Assembly (NCBI GenBank): GCA_030431095.1
Contig: JAUIJU010000008.1
Coordinates: forward strand, 33,176 to 97,175
Reading direction: 5' to 3'
Origin: Gammaproteobacteria bacterium
GTDB taxonomy: Bacteria > Pseudomonadota > Gammaproteobacteria > Xanthomonadales > SZUA-36
Length of the DNA: 64,000 bases
In this document: in pieces, positions 27,743 through 35,880 of the stretch
Layout of the letters: each line of letters starts with the position of its first letter
Numbering within the stretch: position 1 is the first letter of the stretch
The notes under the pieces: model-generated
Database searches by the model: none
What the model was told of the DNA's origin: nothing
Seen by the model: the letters and a program-made list of their open reading frames with translations, nothing else
Position numbers and translations under genes: made by a program

Positions 27743-29341
27743 TTAGACGCCCTGATTTTCACCGCCCGCCGCTGGCCTGACCGCACCGGCCAACGCCACC
27801 TCGCCGCCGCGCCGCGGGTCGCCCGCGCCGAGAAATTGACCGTCGGCGGAACGGCCGGCCAGGTGTACGCCGCCGAAAAACAGGCTCGGTTCGGGCCAGG
27901 CCTCGGCATCCGGCCAGCGCTCGTGCAGGGCGGCGACGGCGGCCGCATCGACGCCGGCCTCGAAGCTCAGCCGCTCGCCCTCCAGGTGCATGCGCGAGGC
28001 AGCCACCGCGTCTCGCGGCGCCAGGCCGAAGGCGCACAGGTTGAGCAGCACCTGCAACACCGCGCTGCGAATGCGGTTGGAGCCGCCGGTGCCCAGGGCC
28101 ACCTCGCTGCCGTCCGGCAAACGCGCCAGGGTCGGGCACATCATCGACGCCAGGCGGTGGCCGGGTTGCCAGCGGTGAAAACCACGAGGGTTGAGGTCTT
28201 CCTCACCCAGCATGTTGTTCATCATCACACCGGTACCCGGTATCACATAGCCACACCCTTCGCCGTTGGACGTGGTCAGGCTGGCCAAGTTGCCCTGGCC
28301 GTCGACCACGCTCAGGTGGGTGGTGCCGCGGCGGAACACCTGCTCTGGCATGGCCAGCGCGCGCCATTCCGCCAGGCGCTCCTCCGACGCCAGCTCGACT
28401 GCCAGCCATTCACCCATCTCTCCTGACTCGGAGCGGGCGCGCAGGCGATTGGCCGCTTCCATGGCGCCGGCCACGGCCAGGCAATGACGCGCGCCCCCGG
28501 CATCACCGGGCGCCAGGGTAACCGGTTCGAGCAACGCCAGCGCAAAGGCCAGCAGGCTGCCGCCCGGCGAGGGCGGCGCATTGAACCAGAATTCGCCGCC
28601 CAGGCCCACCGCATGCACGGGCCGGCGCCGGATCACCCGGTAATCCGCCAGGTCGCAGTGCTGCAATTGCCCGCCCCGCTCCTCGCAGTCGGCCAGCAGG
28701 CGGCGCGCAGGCGCGCCCTGGTAGAACCAGTCGCGCCCCTCTCGCGCGAGGGCTTCCAGCGTGTCGGCCAGCTCGGGATGCCGGACGAGTTCACCGGCAC
28801 GCGCCGGGCGCTCACGGTCCTCCGGCCCAGCCACCAGGGCCATTGCCCCGGGCGACAACGACAGGATGCTCAGCAGAATCTCGCTGATGTGCGCCTGGTA
28901 GCGGGTCATGCGAACACCATCGCGGGCCAGGCGCACCGCGGGGGCGACGATCTCGGTCAGCGGCATCGACCCCAGCGCCGCGTGCACCTCCACCAGGCCC
29001 GCGGCGATGCCCGGCACGGCCGACGAACCCAGGCCTACGTGGAATTCCTGGGTGGTGGTGCCGAAATCGGCCAGGATGGGGTGAAAGTCCAGCGCCTCAG
29101 CGGGCAACTTACGGCTCGGTGTCTGCACGAAGAAGTCGAACACTTCGGGCTCGCCCCCGGCAGGACGCGCCAGCAGGAAGCCGCCGCCGGCCAGGCTCGT
29201 CAGCAAGGGTTCACAGACCGTGGCCGCACACAGCGCGCCCAGGGCGGCGTCAAAGGCATTGCCACCCTGCTCGAGTATCACGCGGCCGGCCGCGGAGGTT
29301 TCCGCGTGGCCGGAAGCGACAATACCCGTGCTGGCGCCCAT
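27743..29341 (-). CDS. Gamma-glutamyltransferase-family protein (Ntn hydrolase)
   Basis: A 532-residue protein with the GGT fold. The N-terminal part contains [19 protein letters not shown] and the glycine-rich [13 protein letters not shown]. The cleavage site reads [18 protein letters not shown], in which the second Thr is the likely nucleophile after self-cleavage. [15 protein letters not shown] and [12 protein letters not shown] segments follow. No signal peptide is present, unlike periplasmic E. coli Ggt, so it may be cytoplasmic and closer to Ggt-like acylases. It is inserted between tsaD and rpsU, which are neighbours in E. coli. Upstream in-frame codons to 30421 are antisense to tsaD and are not part of it. 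Confidence 0.82.
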   Translation of the reverse strand: MGASTGIVASGHAETSAAGRVILEQGGNAFDAALGALCAATVCEPLLTSLAGGGFLLARPAGGEPEVFDFFVQTPSRKLPAEALDFHPILADFGTTTQEFHVGLGSSAVPGIAAGLVEVHAALGSMPLTEIVAPAVRLARDGVRMTRYQAHISEILLSILSLSPGAMALVAGPEDRERPARAGELVRHPELADTLEALAREGRDWFYQGAPARRLLADCEERGGQLQHCDLADYRVIRRRPVHAVGLGGEFWFNAPPSPGGSLLAFALALLEPVTLAPGDAGGARHCLAVAGAMEAANRLRARSESGEMGEWLAVELASEERLAEWRALAMPEQVFRRGTTHLSVVDGQGNLASLTTSNGEGCGYVIPGTGVMMNNMLGEEDLNPRGFHRWQPGHRLASMMCPTLARLPDGSEVALGTGGSNRIRSAVLQVLLNLCAFGLAPRDAVAASRMHLEGERLSFEAGVDAAAVAALHERWPDAEAWPEPSLFFGGVHLAGRSADGQFLGAGDPRRGGEVALAGAVRPAAGGENQGV

Positions 29342-29455
29342 GGCGTTCCCCAGGTGGCGAAAAGCGGCCAGTGTACCCCGCCCCGGACGCCCGGAGGGTT
29401 TACAATGCACGGCTCCCGAACAGCGACCACGAAACGGCAACCCGGCCCCAGAACC

Positions 29456-30499
29456 ATGCGAGTCCTCGGCATCGAAACCTCCTGCGACGAAACCGGCGTC
29501 GCGCTCTTTGACAGCGAGCGCGGACTGCTGGCGCATGCCCTGCACAGCCAGGTGGAACTGCACGCCGAGTACGGCGGCGTGGTGCCGGAAATCGCTTCGC
29601 GGGACCACGTGCGCAAACTGTTGCCGCTGGTCAGCCACTGCCTGGCCGAAGCAGGTCTCGATCGCGACGACATCGACGGGGTCGCCTACACCGCCGGCCC
29701 CGGACTGATCGGCGCCCTGCTGGTCGGCGCGTCCACCGGGCGCAGCCTGGCGCTGGCCCTGGGCGTGCCGGCCCTGCCGGTGCACCACATGGAAGGCCAC
29801 CTGCTGGCGCCCATGCTCGAAGCCGACCCCCCCGAACTGCCGTTCGTGGCCCTGCTGGTGTCCGGCGGGCACTCCATGCTGGTGGAGGTGCGCACCATCG
29901 GCGACTACCGCCTGCTGGGTGAAACCCTGGATGACGCTGCCGGTGAAGCCTTCGACAAGACCGCCAAGCTGCTGGGACTGGGCTATCCGGGCGGGCCGGC
30001 GCTGGCGCGCCTCGCCGAGCAAGGCGACCCGAGCCGATTCCCTTTCCCGCGCCCCATGACTGACCGCCCGGGGCTGGATTTCAGTTTCAGCGGCCTGAAG
30101 ACACACACGCGCAACCTGTACCAGCGTCACGCCGCTGAGCGCGACGCCGACGTCACCCTCGAAGCCGACATTGCGGCCGGCTTCCAGCTGGCGGTGGTGG
30201 ATACCCTGGCCATCAAGTGCCGGCGGGCCATGCAACACACGCGGGCCCGCCAACTGGTGATCGCCGGCGGCGTGGGCGCCAACCTGACCCTGCGCGAGCG
30301 CCTGAAAGCCGACGGTGAGAAGCACGGCTGGGCGGTGGCCTACCCACGCCTGGCGTTTTGCACCGACAACGGCGCGATGATCGCCTACGCCGGCTGCCAG
30401 CGGCTGCTGGCCGGGGAACACACCGGCCTGGGCATCGCCGCGCGGGCGCGCTGGCCGCTGGATGAACTCAAGCCCCCCGCCACCGAGGCCGCGGCATGA
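29456..30499 (+). CDS. tsaD: tRNA N6-adenosine threonylcarbamoyltransferase TsaD
   Basis: A 347-residue ASKHA-fold enzyme that transfers the threonylcarbamoyl group to A37 of ANN-reading tRNAs. Landmarks are [18 protein letters not shown] at the start, the metal ligands His111 and His115 in [46 protein letters not shown] and a late [11 protein letters not shown] with the third ligand Asp. The TsaC partner that makes the intermediate is at 50767. The gene is divergent from the GGT-like gene and overlaps folB by four bases. Confidence 0.97.
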   Translation: MRVLGIETSCDETGVALFDSERGLLAHALHSQVELHAEYGGVVPEIASRDHVRKLLPLVSHCLAEAGLDRDDIDGVAYTAGPGLIGALLVGASTGRSLALALGVPALPVHHMEGHLLAPMLEADPPELPFVALLVSGGHSMLVEVRTIGDYRLLGETLDDAAGEAFDKTAKLLGLGYPGGPALARLAEQGDPSRFPFPRPMTDRPGLDFSFSGLKTHTRNLYQRHAAERDADVTLEADIAAGFQLAVVDTLAIKCRRAMQHTRARQLVIAGGVGANLTLRERLKADGEKHGWAVAYPRLAFCTDNGAMIAYAGCQRLLAGEHTGLGIAARARWPLDELKPPATEAAA

Positions 30500-30858
30500 G
30501 CGACCGGGTGTTCATCGAGGACCTGCGCATCCAGACCGTGATCGGCGTGTATGACTGGGAGCGGGAAATCACCCAGACCGTGAGCCTGGACCTGGAGATG
30601 GATTTCGACATTCGTCCCGCGGCCGCCTCGGACCACATCGACGACACCCTGGACTACAAGGCCGTCGCCAAGCGCCTGATCGCCTTTGTCGAGGGCAGCG
30701 AATTCCAGCTGGTCGAGGCGCTGGCGGAACGATGCGCCGGCATCGTGCTCGACGAGTTCCCCGTCAGCCGGGTGCGACTGAAACTGAGCAAACCGGGCGC
30801 GGTGCGCGGTTCCAGCGCCGTGGGCGTGATCATCGAGCGCGGAAACCCCGCGGCCTGA
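30496..30858 (+). CDS. folB: Dihydroneopterin aldolase
   Basis: A 120-residue enzyme of normal length that converts dihydroneopterin to hydroxymethyl-dihydropterin and glycolaldehyde in folate synthesis. [20 protein letters not shown] carries the start of the fold with the conserved Glu, [13 protein letters not shown] the substrate-binding Tyr, and [17 protein letters not shown] with [13 protein letters not shown] the catalytic Lys. ATG overlaps the tsaD stop (ATGA), and folK follows ten bases later, so the three genes form an operon. Confidence 0.95.
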   Translation: MSDRVFIEDLRIQTVIGVYDWEREITQTVSLDLEMDFDIRPAAASDHIDDTLDYKAVAKRLIAFVEGSEFQLVEALAERCAGIVLDEFPVSRVRLKLSKPGAVRGSSAVGVIIERGNPAA

Positions 30859-30868
30859 GCGCGGGCGC

Positions 30869-31372
30869 ATGAAAGAAACGGCCTACCTCGGCATCGGCAG
30901 CAACGTGGACCCGGAGCGCCACGTGGCCATCGCCGTCCGCCGCCTGGACGCGACGTTCGACCGCCTCGCGCTGTCGCCGATGTACCGCAGCCGCGCGGTC
31001 GGGTTCGAGGGTGAGGATTTCATCAACGCGGTGGCGCGAATCGATACCGATCTCTCGCCACAAGCACTGCGCGCCTGGCTGCGCGCGCTTGAAGACGAGC
31101 ACGGACGCCGCCGTGACGGGCCCAAGTTCTCCGACCGCGTGCTGGACGTGGACATCATCCTGTTCGGTGATCGCGAAATCGACGAAGACGGGCTGAAGGT
31201 GCCCCGGCCGGAGTTGTTCCACTTCGCGCACGTGCTGCGGCCACTGGCGGACCTGGCGCCGGACCGGATCTGCCCGGGCGATGGCCGCAGTTTCCGCGAG
31301 ATACACGCAGCGGCCGGGCTCGACGAAAGCGGCCTCAGCGTCCTCGACCGGCGGTACCGTTCCCCGTCCTGA
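30869..31372 (+). CDS. folK: 2-amino-4-hydroxy-6-hydroxymethyldihydropteridine pyrophosphokinase
   Basis: The 167-residue HPPK activates the product of FolB by pyrophosphate transfer from ATP. AYLGIGSNVDPERHV is the start motif, SPMYRSRAVGFEGEDFINAV the second loop, and DGPKFSDRVLDVDIILFGD the signature with the Mg-binding Asp pair; the usual Pro-Arg in the signature is Pro-Lys here. RPELFHFAHVLRPLADLAP completes the active site. It is the last gene of the tsaD-folB-folK unit. Confidence 0.95.
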   Translation: MKETAYLGIGSNVDPERHVAIAVRRLDATFDRLALSPMYRSRAVGFEGEDFINAVARIDTDLSPQALRAWLRALEDEHGRRRDGPKFSDRVLDVDIILFGDREIDEDGLKVPRPELFHFAHVLRPLADLAPDRICPGDGRSFREIHAAAGLDESGLSVLDRRYRSPS

Positions 31373-31416
31373 AGCATGCACCCGGCGGCGCAGCTGACTC
31401 GCACCACCCCCGGGTG

Positions 31417-32178
31417 CTACACGTTCAGACTGCGGCCACCGTCCACCGCCAGCACCTGGCCCGTGACGTACGGGGCATCGATGCCCAGGTAGGCCACGGC
31501 GCCGGCGATGTCCCCCGGCTCACCCAGACGGCCCAGCGCCACGCGGGACAGCAGGGCGTCACGCTCCCCCGGCGCACCGCCGTCTTCGGGCCACAGTACG
31601 GCGCCCGGCGCCACGCCGTTGACGCGCACCGCGGGCGCCAGTTCCAGGGCCAGCGAGCGGGTCATCATTTCCAGCGCTGCCTTGGCCATGCTGTAGACCG
31701 GGTGGCGCGGCATGGGCCGGCGCGCGTAAATGTCCACGATGTTCACGATCGCCCCGCCTGCGAGGCGCGGCGCCAGGGCCTGGCTGAGGAAAAACGCGCC
31801 GCGCACGTTGCTGCCCATCAGGTCCTTCCAGGTGTCGCCGTCCACGTCGCCCAGCGGCGTGGGATAGAACCGCGAGGCGTTGTTGACCAGCAAGGCCAGC
31901 GACGACGACACGCCGACGGCCTGTTCGGCCAGCGACTCGGCGCCGCCCGGCTCGCCCAGGTCGGCGTTGAGCACCACGACGCTGCCGGGACGCCGTCCCT
32001 CGAGCTCCCGGGCCAGTTCGCCGGCCTCCGCCAGGCTGTCCAGGCAGTGGATCATCACGCCCATCCCGCGCTCGTGCAGGTGGCGTACGATGGCCGCACC
32101 GACCCGGCGGGCACCGCCCGTCACCAGGGCCCAGGGCTGTCTTGCCTTTGACTCATCGCTCACAGACACTGTTTCCAT
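31417..32178 (-). CDS. FolM-like pteridine reductase (short-chain dehydrogenase)
   Basis: An SDR of about 253 residues with the TGGARRVG coenzyme motif, whose paired Arg are typical of NADPH-dependent pteridine reductases of the FolM/PTR1 type. It also has LVNNASRFYPTP (NNAS) and the catalytic pair YSMAK. It would reduce dihydrobiopterin or dihydrofolate in the cytoplasm, which suits its place next to folB and folK, from which it is convergent. The start is uncertain: ATG 32178 shares two bases with the start codon of the divergent methyltransferase gene, while GTG 32163 has a better spaced GGA. Confidence 0.82.
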   Translation of the reverse strand: METVSVSDESKARQPWALVTGGARRVGAAIVRHLHERGMGVMIHCLDSLAEAGELARELEGRRPGSVVVLNADLGEPGGAESLAEQAVGVSSSLALLVNNASRFYPTPLGDVDGDTWKDLMGSNVRGAFFLSQALAPRLAGGAIVNIVDIYARRPMPRHPVYSMAKAALEMMTRSLALELAPAVRVNGVAPGAVLWPEDGGAPGERDALLSRVALGRLGEPGDIAGAVAYLGIDAPYVTGQVLAVDGGRSLNV

Positions 32179-33370
32179 GCAACCTGCGGATCCGCGCTTC
32201 ATCCTGCCCGAACCCCCCGAGCCGCTCAAGGAACTGAGCCGTTCGCTGCTGGCGCGCATGCGCGAAGTGCAGGACCACGAGGGCCGCCTGTCCTTCGCGC
32301 GCTTCATGGACATGGCCCTGTACGAACCTGGCCTGGGGTACTACAGCGCCGGCCTGGCCAAGCTGGGCGAGGACGGGGATTTCGTCACTTCGCCGGAACT
32401 CGGCAGCCTGTTCGCCACCTGCCTGGCGCGGCAGGTGGACGAGGTGGGACATGCCCTGGGTACGGACTGGGATGTGCTGGAGATCGGCGCCGGCTCCGGC
32501 CGCCTGGCGGCCGACCTGTTGCAGGCCCTGGGTGCCGGTGGCGGCCGTTTGCCGCGACGCTACCGGATCCTGGAGCGCAGCGCGGACCTTCGCGAGCGAC
32601 AGGCGCGGACCCTGCGTGAAACGGTTCCGGAGCTGTTGCCCCGTGTCGAATGGCTGGACACGCCGCCCACAGATGACTGGCGCGGCGTACTGCTGGCCAA
32701 CGAGGTGCTCGATGCACTGGCCGTCGAGCGATTTCGCATCACCGCCGACGGGCCCGCCCGCCTGGGCGTGCGGCTGGATGACCAGGAGCCGGCATGGACA
32801 CAATGGCCGGCGGACGGGGCGCTGGCCCAACAGGTGGCCGCGCTGCAGACCCGCCTGCCCGGGCCCCTGGGCGAAGGTTACACCTCGGAGGTGTGCCTGC
32901 AGCTCACACCCTGGCTACAGGCCGTAACGCGACGGCTGGCGGCCGGCGTGGCGCTGTTCGCGGACTATGGCTATCCGCGGGCGCTGTACTACCACCCGGA
33001 GCGCCACGCAGGCACGCTGGTGTGCCAGTACCGCCACCGGGGGCATTTCGATCCGTTTTTCTGGCCCGGGCTGCAGGACCTTTCGGCCTTCGTGGATTTC
33101 ACGGCGGTGGCCGAGGCAGCGGACAGCGCGGGACTGGAAGTCGCCGGCTACACTTCGCAGGCCATGTTCCTGTTCGGCTGCGGCCTGGAAGACGCCCTCC
33201 ACGCCATGGCGGAGCTGCCGGACCAGGAACGCCGCGCCCGCGCCCACGAGGTTCGTGAACTGACGCTGCCCGAAGCGATGGGCGAAAAATTCCAGGTGAT
33301 GGCGCTGACCCGGGACTACCCGCACGCCTTGCGCGGTTTCTCGCTGTCTGACCTGCGGGATCGCCTGTGA
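32177..33370 (+). CDS. SAM-dependent methyltransferase, MidA/NDUFAF7 family
   Basis: A 397-residue protein of the DUF185 family. SFARFMDMALYEPGLGYYS is the N-terminal hallmark, DFVTSPELGSLFA and VLEIGAGSGRLAADLL the SAM-binding core, and LANEVLDALAVERF, LFADYGYPRALYYHPERH and CQYRHRGHFDPFFWPG the family blocks. In mitochondria the relative NDUFAF7 dimethylates an arginine of complex I; the bacterial substrate is not settled. The ATG codon overlaps the start codon of the divergent FolM-like gene, and its stop overlaps the VanZ start. Confidence 0.9.
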   Translation: MQPADPRFILPEPPEPLKELSRSLLARMREVQDHEGRLSFARFMDMALYEPGLGYYSAGLAKLGEDGDFVTSPELGSLFATCLARQVDEVGHALGTDWDVLEIGAGSGRLAADLLQALGAGGGRLPRRYRILERSADLRERQARTLRETVPELLPRVEWLDTPPTDDWRGVLLANEVLDALAVERFRITADGPARLGVRLDDQEPAWTQWPADGALAQQVAALQTRLPGPLGEGYTSEVCLQLTPWLQAVTRRLAAGVALFADYGYPRALYYHPERHAGTLVCQYRHRGHFDPFFWPGLQDLSAFVDFTAVAEAADSAGLEVAGYTSQAMFLFGCGLEDALHAMAELPDQERRARAHEVRELTLPEAMGEKFQVMALTRDYPHALRGFSLSDLRDRL

Positions 33371-33765
33371 CCGGCGCGCTGCGTTTCCACCTGGCCTGGG
33401 TCTCGCTGGGCTGCCTGATGATCGCGGTGGTGATCGCCGCTTCCCTGGTCGCGGTCAGCGGACCGGTCAGCGCCCCGGGGATCGACAAGGTCTACCACAC
33501 CATTGCCTACGGCGCGCTGATGTACTGGTGGGGCATGGTGCAGCCGCAGCGGCGCTGGGCCTGGGCGATCGCGCTGTTGCTGCTGGGTGGCGCGCTGGAG
33601 GTGGCGCAGTCGTACACCGGCTATCGCACCCTGGACCGGTGGGACACGCTGGCCAACAGCTGCGGGGTGTTGCTGGCCGCGCTCCTGCTGCTGACGCCGG
33701 CGGCGCGCCTACTGGCCTGGTTCGACGGTCAGCTGGCCGATCGCATCGATCCGGGCGCGGCGTAG
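33367..33765 (+). CDS. VanZ-like membrane protein
   Basis: A 132-residue inner-membrane protein with four hydrophobic segments. GIDKVYHTIAYGALMYWW between the first and second is the VanZ-family signature (K-x-x-H), and GGALEVAQSYTGYRTLDRWDTLANSCGVLL the second, here partly quoted by position. It starts at a GTG overlapping the methyltransferase stop. The last 57 bases overlap the 3' end of the convergent cca gene. The function of chromosomal VanZ-like proteins is not known. Confidence 0.82.
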   Translation: MTGALRFHLAWVSLGCLMIAVVIAASLVAVSGPVSAPGIDKVYHTIAYGALMYWWGMVQPQRRWAWAIALLLLGGALEVAQSYTGYRTLDRWDTLANSCGVLLAALLLLTPAARLLAWFDGQLADRIDPGAA

Positions 33766-34941
33766 CGCCTCGCCCAGGGCTTTGCCGGTCACACCCTGCC
33801 CGGCCACGTCCGCCGCGCGAACCGCCTGCGCCGCGCGCAAGGCCGCTCGCAGGCGTTCCGCCTGGGGGTAGTCCCGGTCCTGCAGACCCTGGCGGCCCCG
33901 GTAATCCGCCTCGCAGGCAGCCAGAAACGGGGCGAGGTCCGGCTGGCGGAACGCGTCGAGGCGTTCCAGCAGCTTCATGACGGTGACCGGCCGGGCCTCC
34001 ACGAGTCGATGGCAGTCCAGGTGGTGCGCGCACACTTGCAAGGCCAGCCGCCGGGTGGCATTGGCCACGCGAAAGCGCTCACATACCGCTTCCACGAGCG
34101 GCAGGCCGGTGCGCTCGTGACCGGCGTGTGAGGGCAACTGGTCGGCATCGGTCACGCCCTTGCCGAGGTCGTGCAGCAGCACCGCCACGCCCACGTCCTC
34201 GCCACCGTCCAGCCGAGGCACCATGTCCAGCGTCAGCAGCAGATGTTCGCCGGTGTCGACCTCGGGGTGGTACCGCTCTGGTTGCGGCACCCCGAACAGG
34301 GCCTCGACTTCGGGCAACAGGGCCACCAGCGCGCCGCCTTCGCGCAACACGCGAATGAACTGTGACGGGCGTGCGCTGCCCATGGCGCGACGGATCTCGC
34401 TCCACGCCCGCTCCGGCACCAGGTGGGCGAGTTCGCCGCTGTCGGCAATGCGGCGCATCAGGGCCAGGGTGTCGGGGTGCACGCGAAATCCCAGCGGCGC
34501 GAAGCGCGCCGCGAATCGGGCCACGCGCAATACCCGCAGGGGGTCTTCCTCGAACGCCGGGGACACGTGGCGCAACACGCGGTCTTCCAGGTCACGGCAG
34601 CCGCCGAACGGGTCCACGAGCTTTCCGTCGGGATCGCGCGCCATGGCGTTGACGGTCAGGTCGCGACGCTCCAGATCCTGTTCGATGGTGATGTCGGGAT
34701 CGAAGGCCACGCTGAAGCCGTGGTAGCCGTGTCCCTGCTTGCGTTCCGTGCGCGCCAGGGCGTATTCCTCGCTGGTTTGCGGGTGCAGAAACACCGGGAA
34801 TGAAGCCCCGACCTGCCGATAGCCCTGCGCGAGCAGCGCCCCTGGGGTGCTGCCCGTGACGACCCAGTCACGCTCCTTCACTTCCAGGCCCAGCAACTCG
34901 TCACGAACCGCGCCGCCGACCAGGTAAACGGTGGCCGCCAT
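33709..34941 (-). CDS. cca: Multifunctional CCA tRNA nucleotidyltransferase
   Basis: A 410-residue enzyme nearly colinear with E. coli Cca (412). YLVGGAVRDELLGLEVKERD contains the catalytic motif, and FPVFLHPQTSEEYALARTER, ERRDLTVNAMARDPDG and EDPLRVLRVARFAARF are the flexible loop, ATP and tRNA-binding blocks. The C-terminal HD domain has LLHDLGKG, giving phosphatase and phosphodiesterase activity. It builds or repairs the CCA end of tRNAs. The start overlaps the stop of the upstream epimerase-like gene (ATGA). Confidence 0.96.
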   Translation of the reverse strand: MAATVYLVGGAVRDELLGLEVKERDWVVTGSTPGALLAQGYRQVGASFPVFLHPQTSEEYALARTERKQGHGYHGFSVAFDPDITIEQDLERRDLTVNAMARDPDGKLVDPFGGCRDLEDRVLRHVSPAFEEDPLRVLRVARFAARFAPLGFRVHPDTLALMRRIADSGELAHLVPERAWSEIRRAMGSARPSQFIRVLREGGALVALLPEVEALFGVPQPERYHPEVDTGEHLLLTLDMVPRLDGGEDVGVAVLLHDLGKGVTDADQLPSHAGHERTGLPLVEAVCERFRVANATRRLALQVCAHHLDCHRLVEARPVTVMKLLERLDAFRQPDLAPFLAACEADYRGRQGLQDRDYPQAERLRAALRAAQAVRAADVAGQGVTGKALGEALRRARIDAIGQLTVEPGQ

Positions 34942-35876
34942 CAGTCTGCGTGGCGGCGCCGCGCGCCGGACAGGCGCCGTTGGCGCGGGCTGGCGCCAAG
35001 GATGTCCGGCACCACGGACTCGACGCTGGCCGGTGTAATGCCCAGCCGCGGCAGGGCGTTGTCGGTGGCCACGTTGTCCACCTGCAGTGAACGGTAGTTG
35101 TCGGTGGAAAAAGGCTTGCCGGGCACGAAGTCCATCATCGCCGCCTGCAGCCGGGACAGCCCGTCGGGCAATCCGGGCACCCAGCGATTCAGGCCAAGCG
35201 TGTCCGCCGTCCAGCGCACCAGTTCACCCAGCGTGTAGACCCGGGGCCCGGCCAGTTCCCAGGTGCTTCCCGGGGCGTCGGGATGCTCCAGGGCCAGGGC
35301 GATGGCCGAGGCCACGTCGTTCGCCCATACCGGCTGCAGGCGGCTGTCCGCACAGGCCAGCGGCAATACCGGGCTGAACCGCAACAGGCCGGCGAAGCGG
35401 TTGAAGAAGCTGTCGCCCTCGCCAAAGATCACCGAAGGCCGGAACACGGTGGTCACCAGGCCGCTGCCCTGCACCACCTGTTCCCCCAGGGCCTTGGTCG
35501 CCTGGTAGTGGCTGCCGCCTTCGCCCGCGCCGAGTGCGCTCACATGCAGCAGACGATTCACGCCGGCGACCTTCGCCGCGGTGACCAGGGTTTCCGGCAG
35601 GGTCACGTGGGCGCGGCGAAAGCCCTCGCCGCCGTGACCGCGTTCGTTCAGGATGCCGGCCATGCTGAGCACCGCGTCGGCGCCCTCGAACTGCGTCGCC
35701 AGCGCGTCGGAGTCGTACACGTCGGCCACCCGTAGCCGCACGCCGGGCACCAGGCGCAAATGCCCGCACCGGGCCGCCTGCCGGGTCAGGACAAGGTTGC
35801 TGTGACCGCCCCGGGACAGGGCCCGGGCGGTGAAGTGGCCGAGGAAGCCGCTCCCGCCAATGGTGACGATGTGCAT
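34941..35876 (-). CDS. NAD(P)-binding epimerase-like protein (NDUFA9 type)
   Basis: A 311-residue Rossmann-fold protein. TIGGSGFLGHFTARALSRGG is the dinucleotide loop, VADVYDSDALATQFEGADAV follows, and SALGAGEGGSHYQATKALGE holds a Y-x3-K pair. VFRPSVIFGEGDSFFNRFA is typical of the atypical SDR group that includes the complex I accessory subunit NDUFA9. No membrane segment is seen. Four bases separate it from slt upstream and its stop overlaps the cca start, so slt, this gene and cca are one unit. The substrate is unknown. Confidence 0.85.
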   Translation of the reverse strand: MHIVTIGGSGFLGHFTARALSRGGHSNLVLTRQAARCGHLRLVPGVRLRVADVYDSDALATQFEGADAVLSMAGILNERGHGGEGFRRAHVTLPETLVTAAKVAGVNRLLHVSALGAGEGGSHYQATKALGEQVVQGSGLVTTVFRPSVIFGEGDSFFNRFAGLLRFSPVLPLACADSRLQPVWANDVASAIALALEHPDAPGSTWELAGPRVYTLGELVRWTADTLGLNRWVPGLPDGLSRLQAAMMDFVPGKPFSTDNYRSLQVDNVATDNALPRLGITPASVESVVPDILGASPRQRRLSGARRRHAD

Positions 35877-35880
35877 GGCG

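Noticed and set aside
29342..30421. 360-codon N-terminal extension of the GGT-like gene
   Set aside because: These codons are antisense to tsaD. The GGT homology starts at the ATG at 29341.
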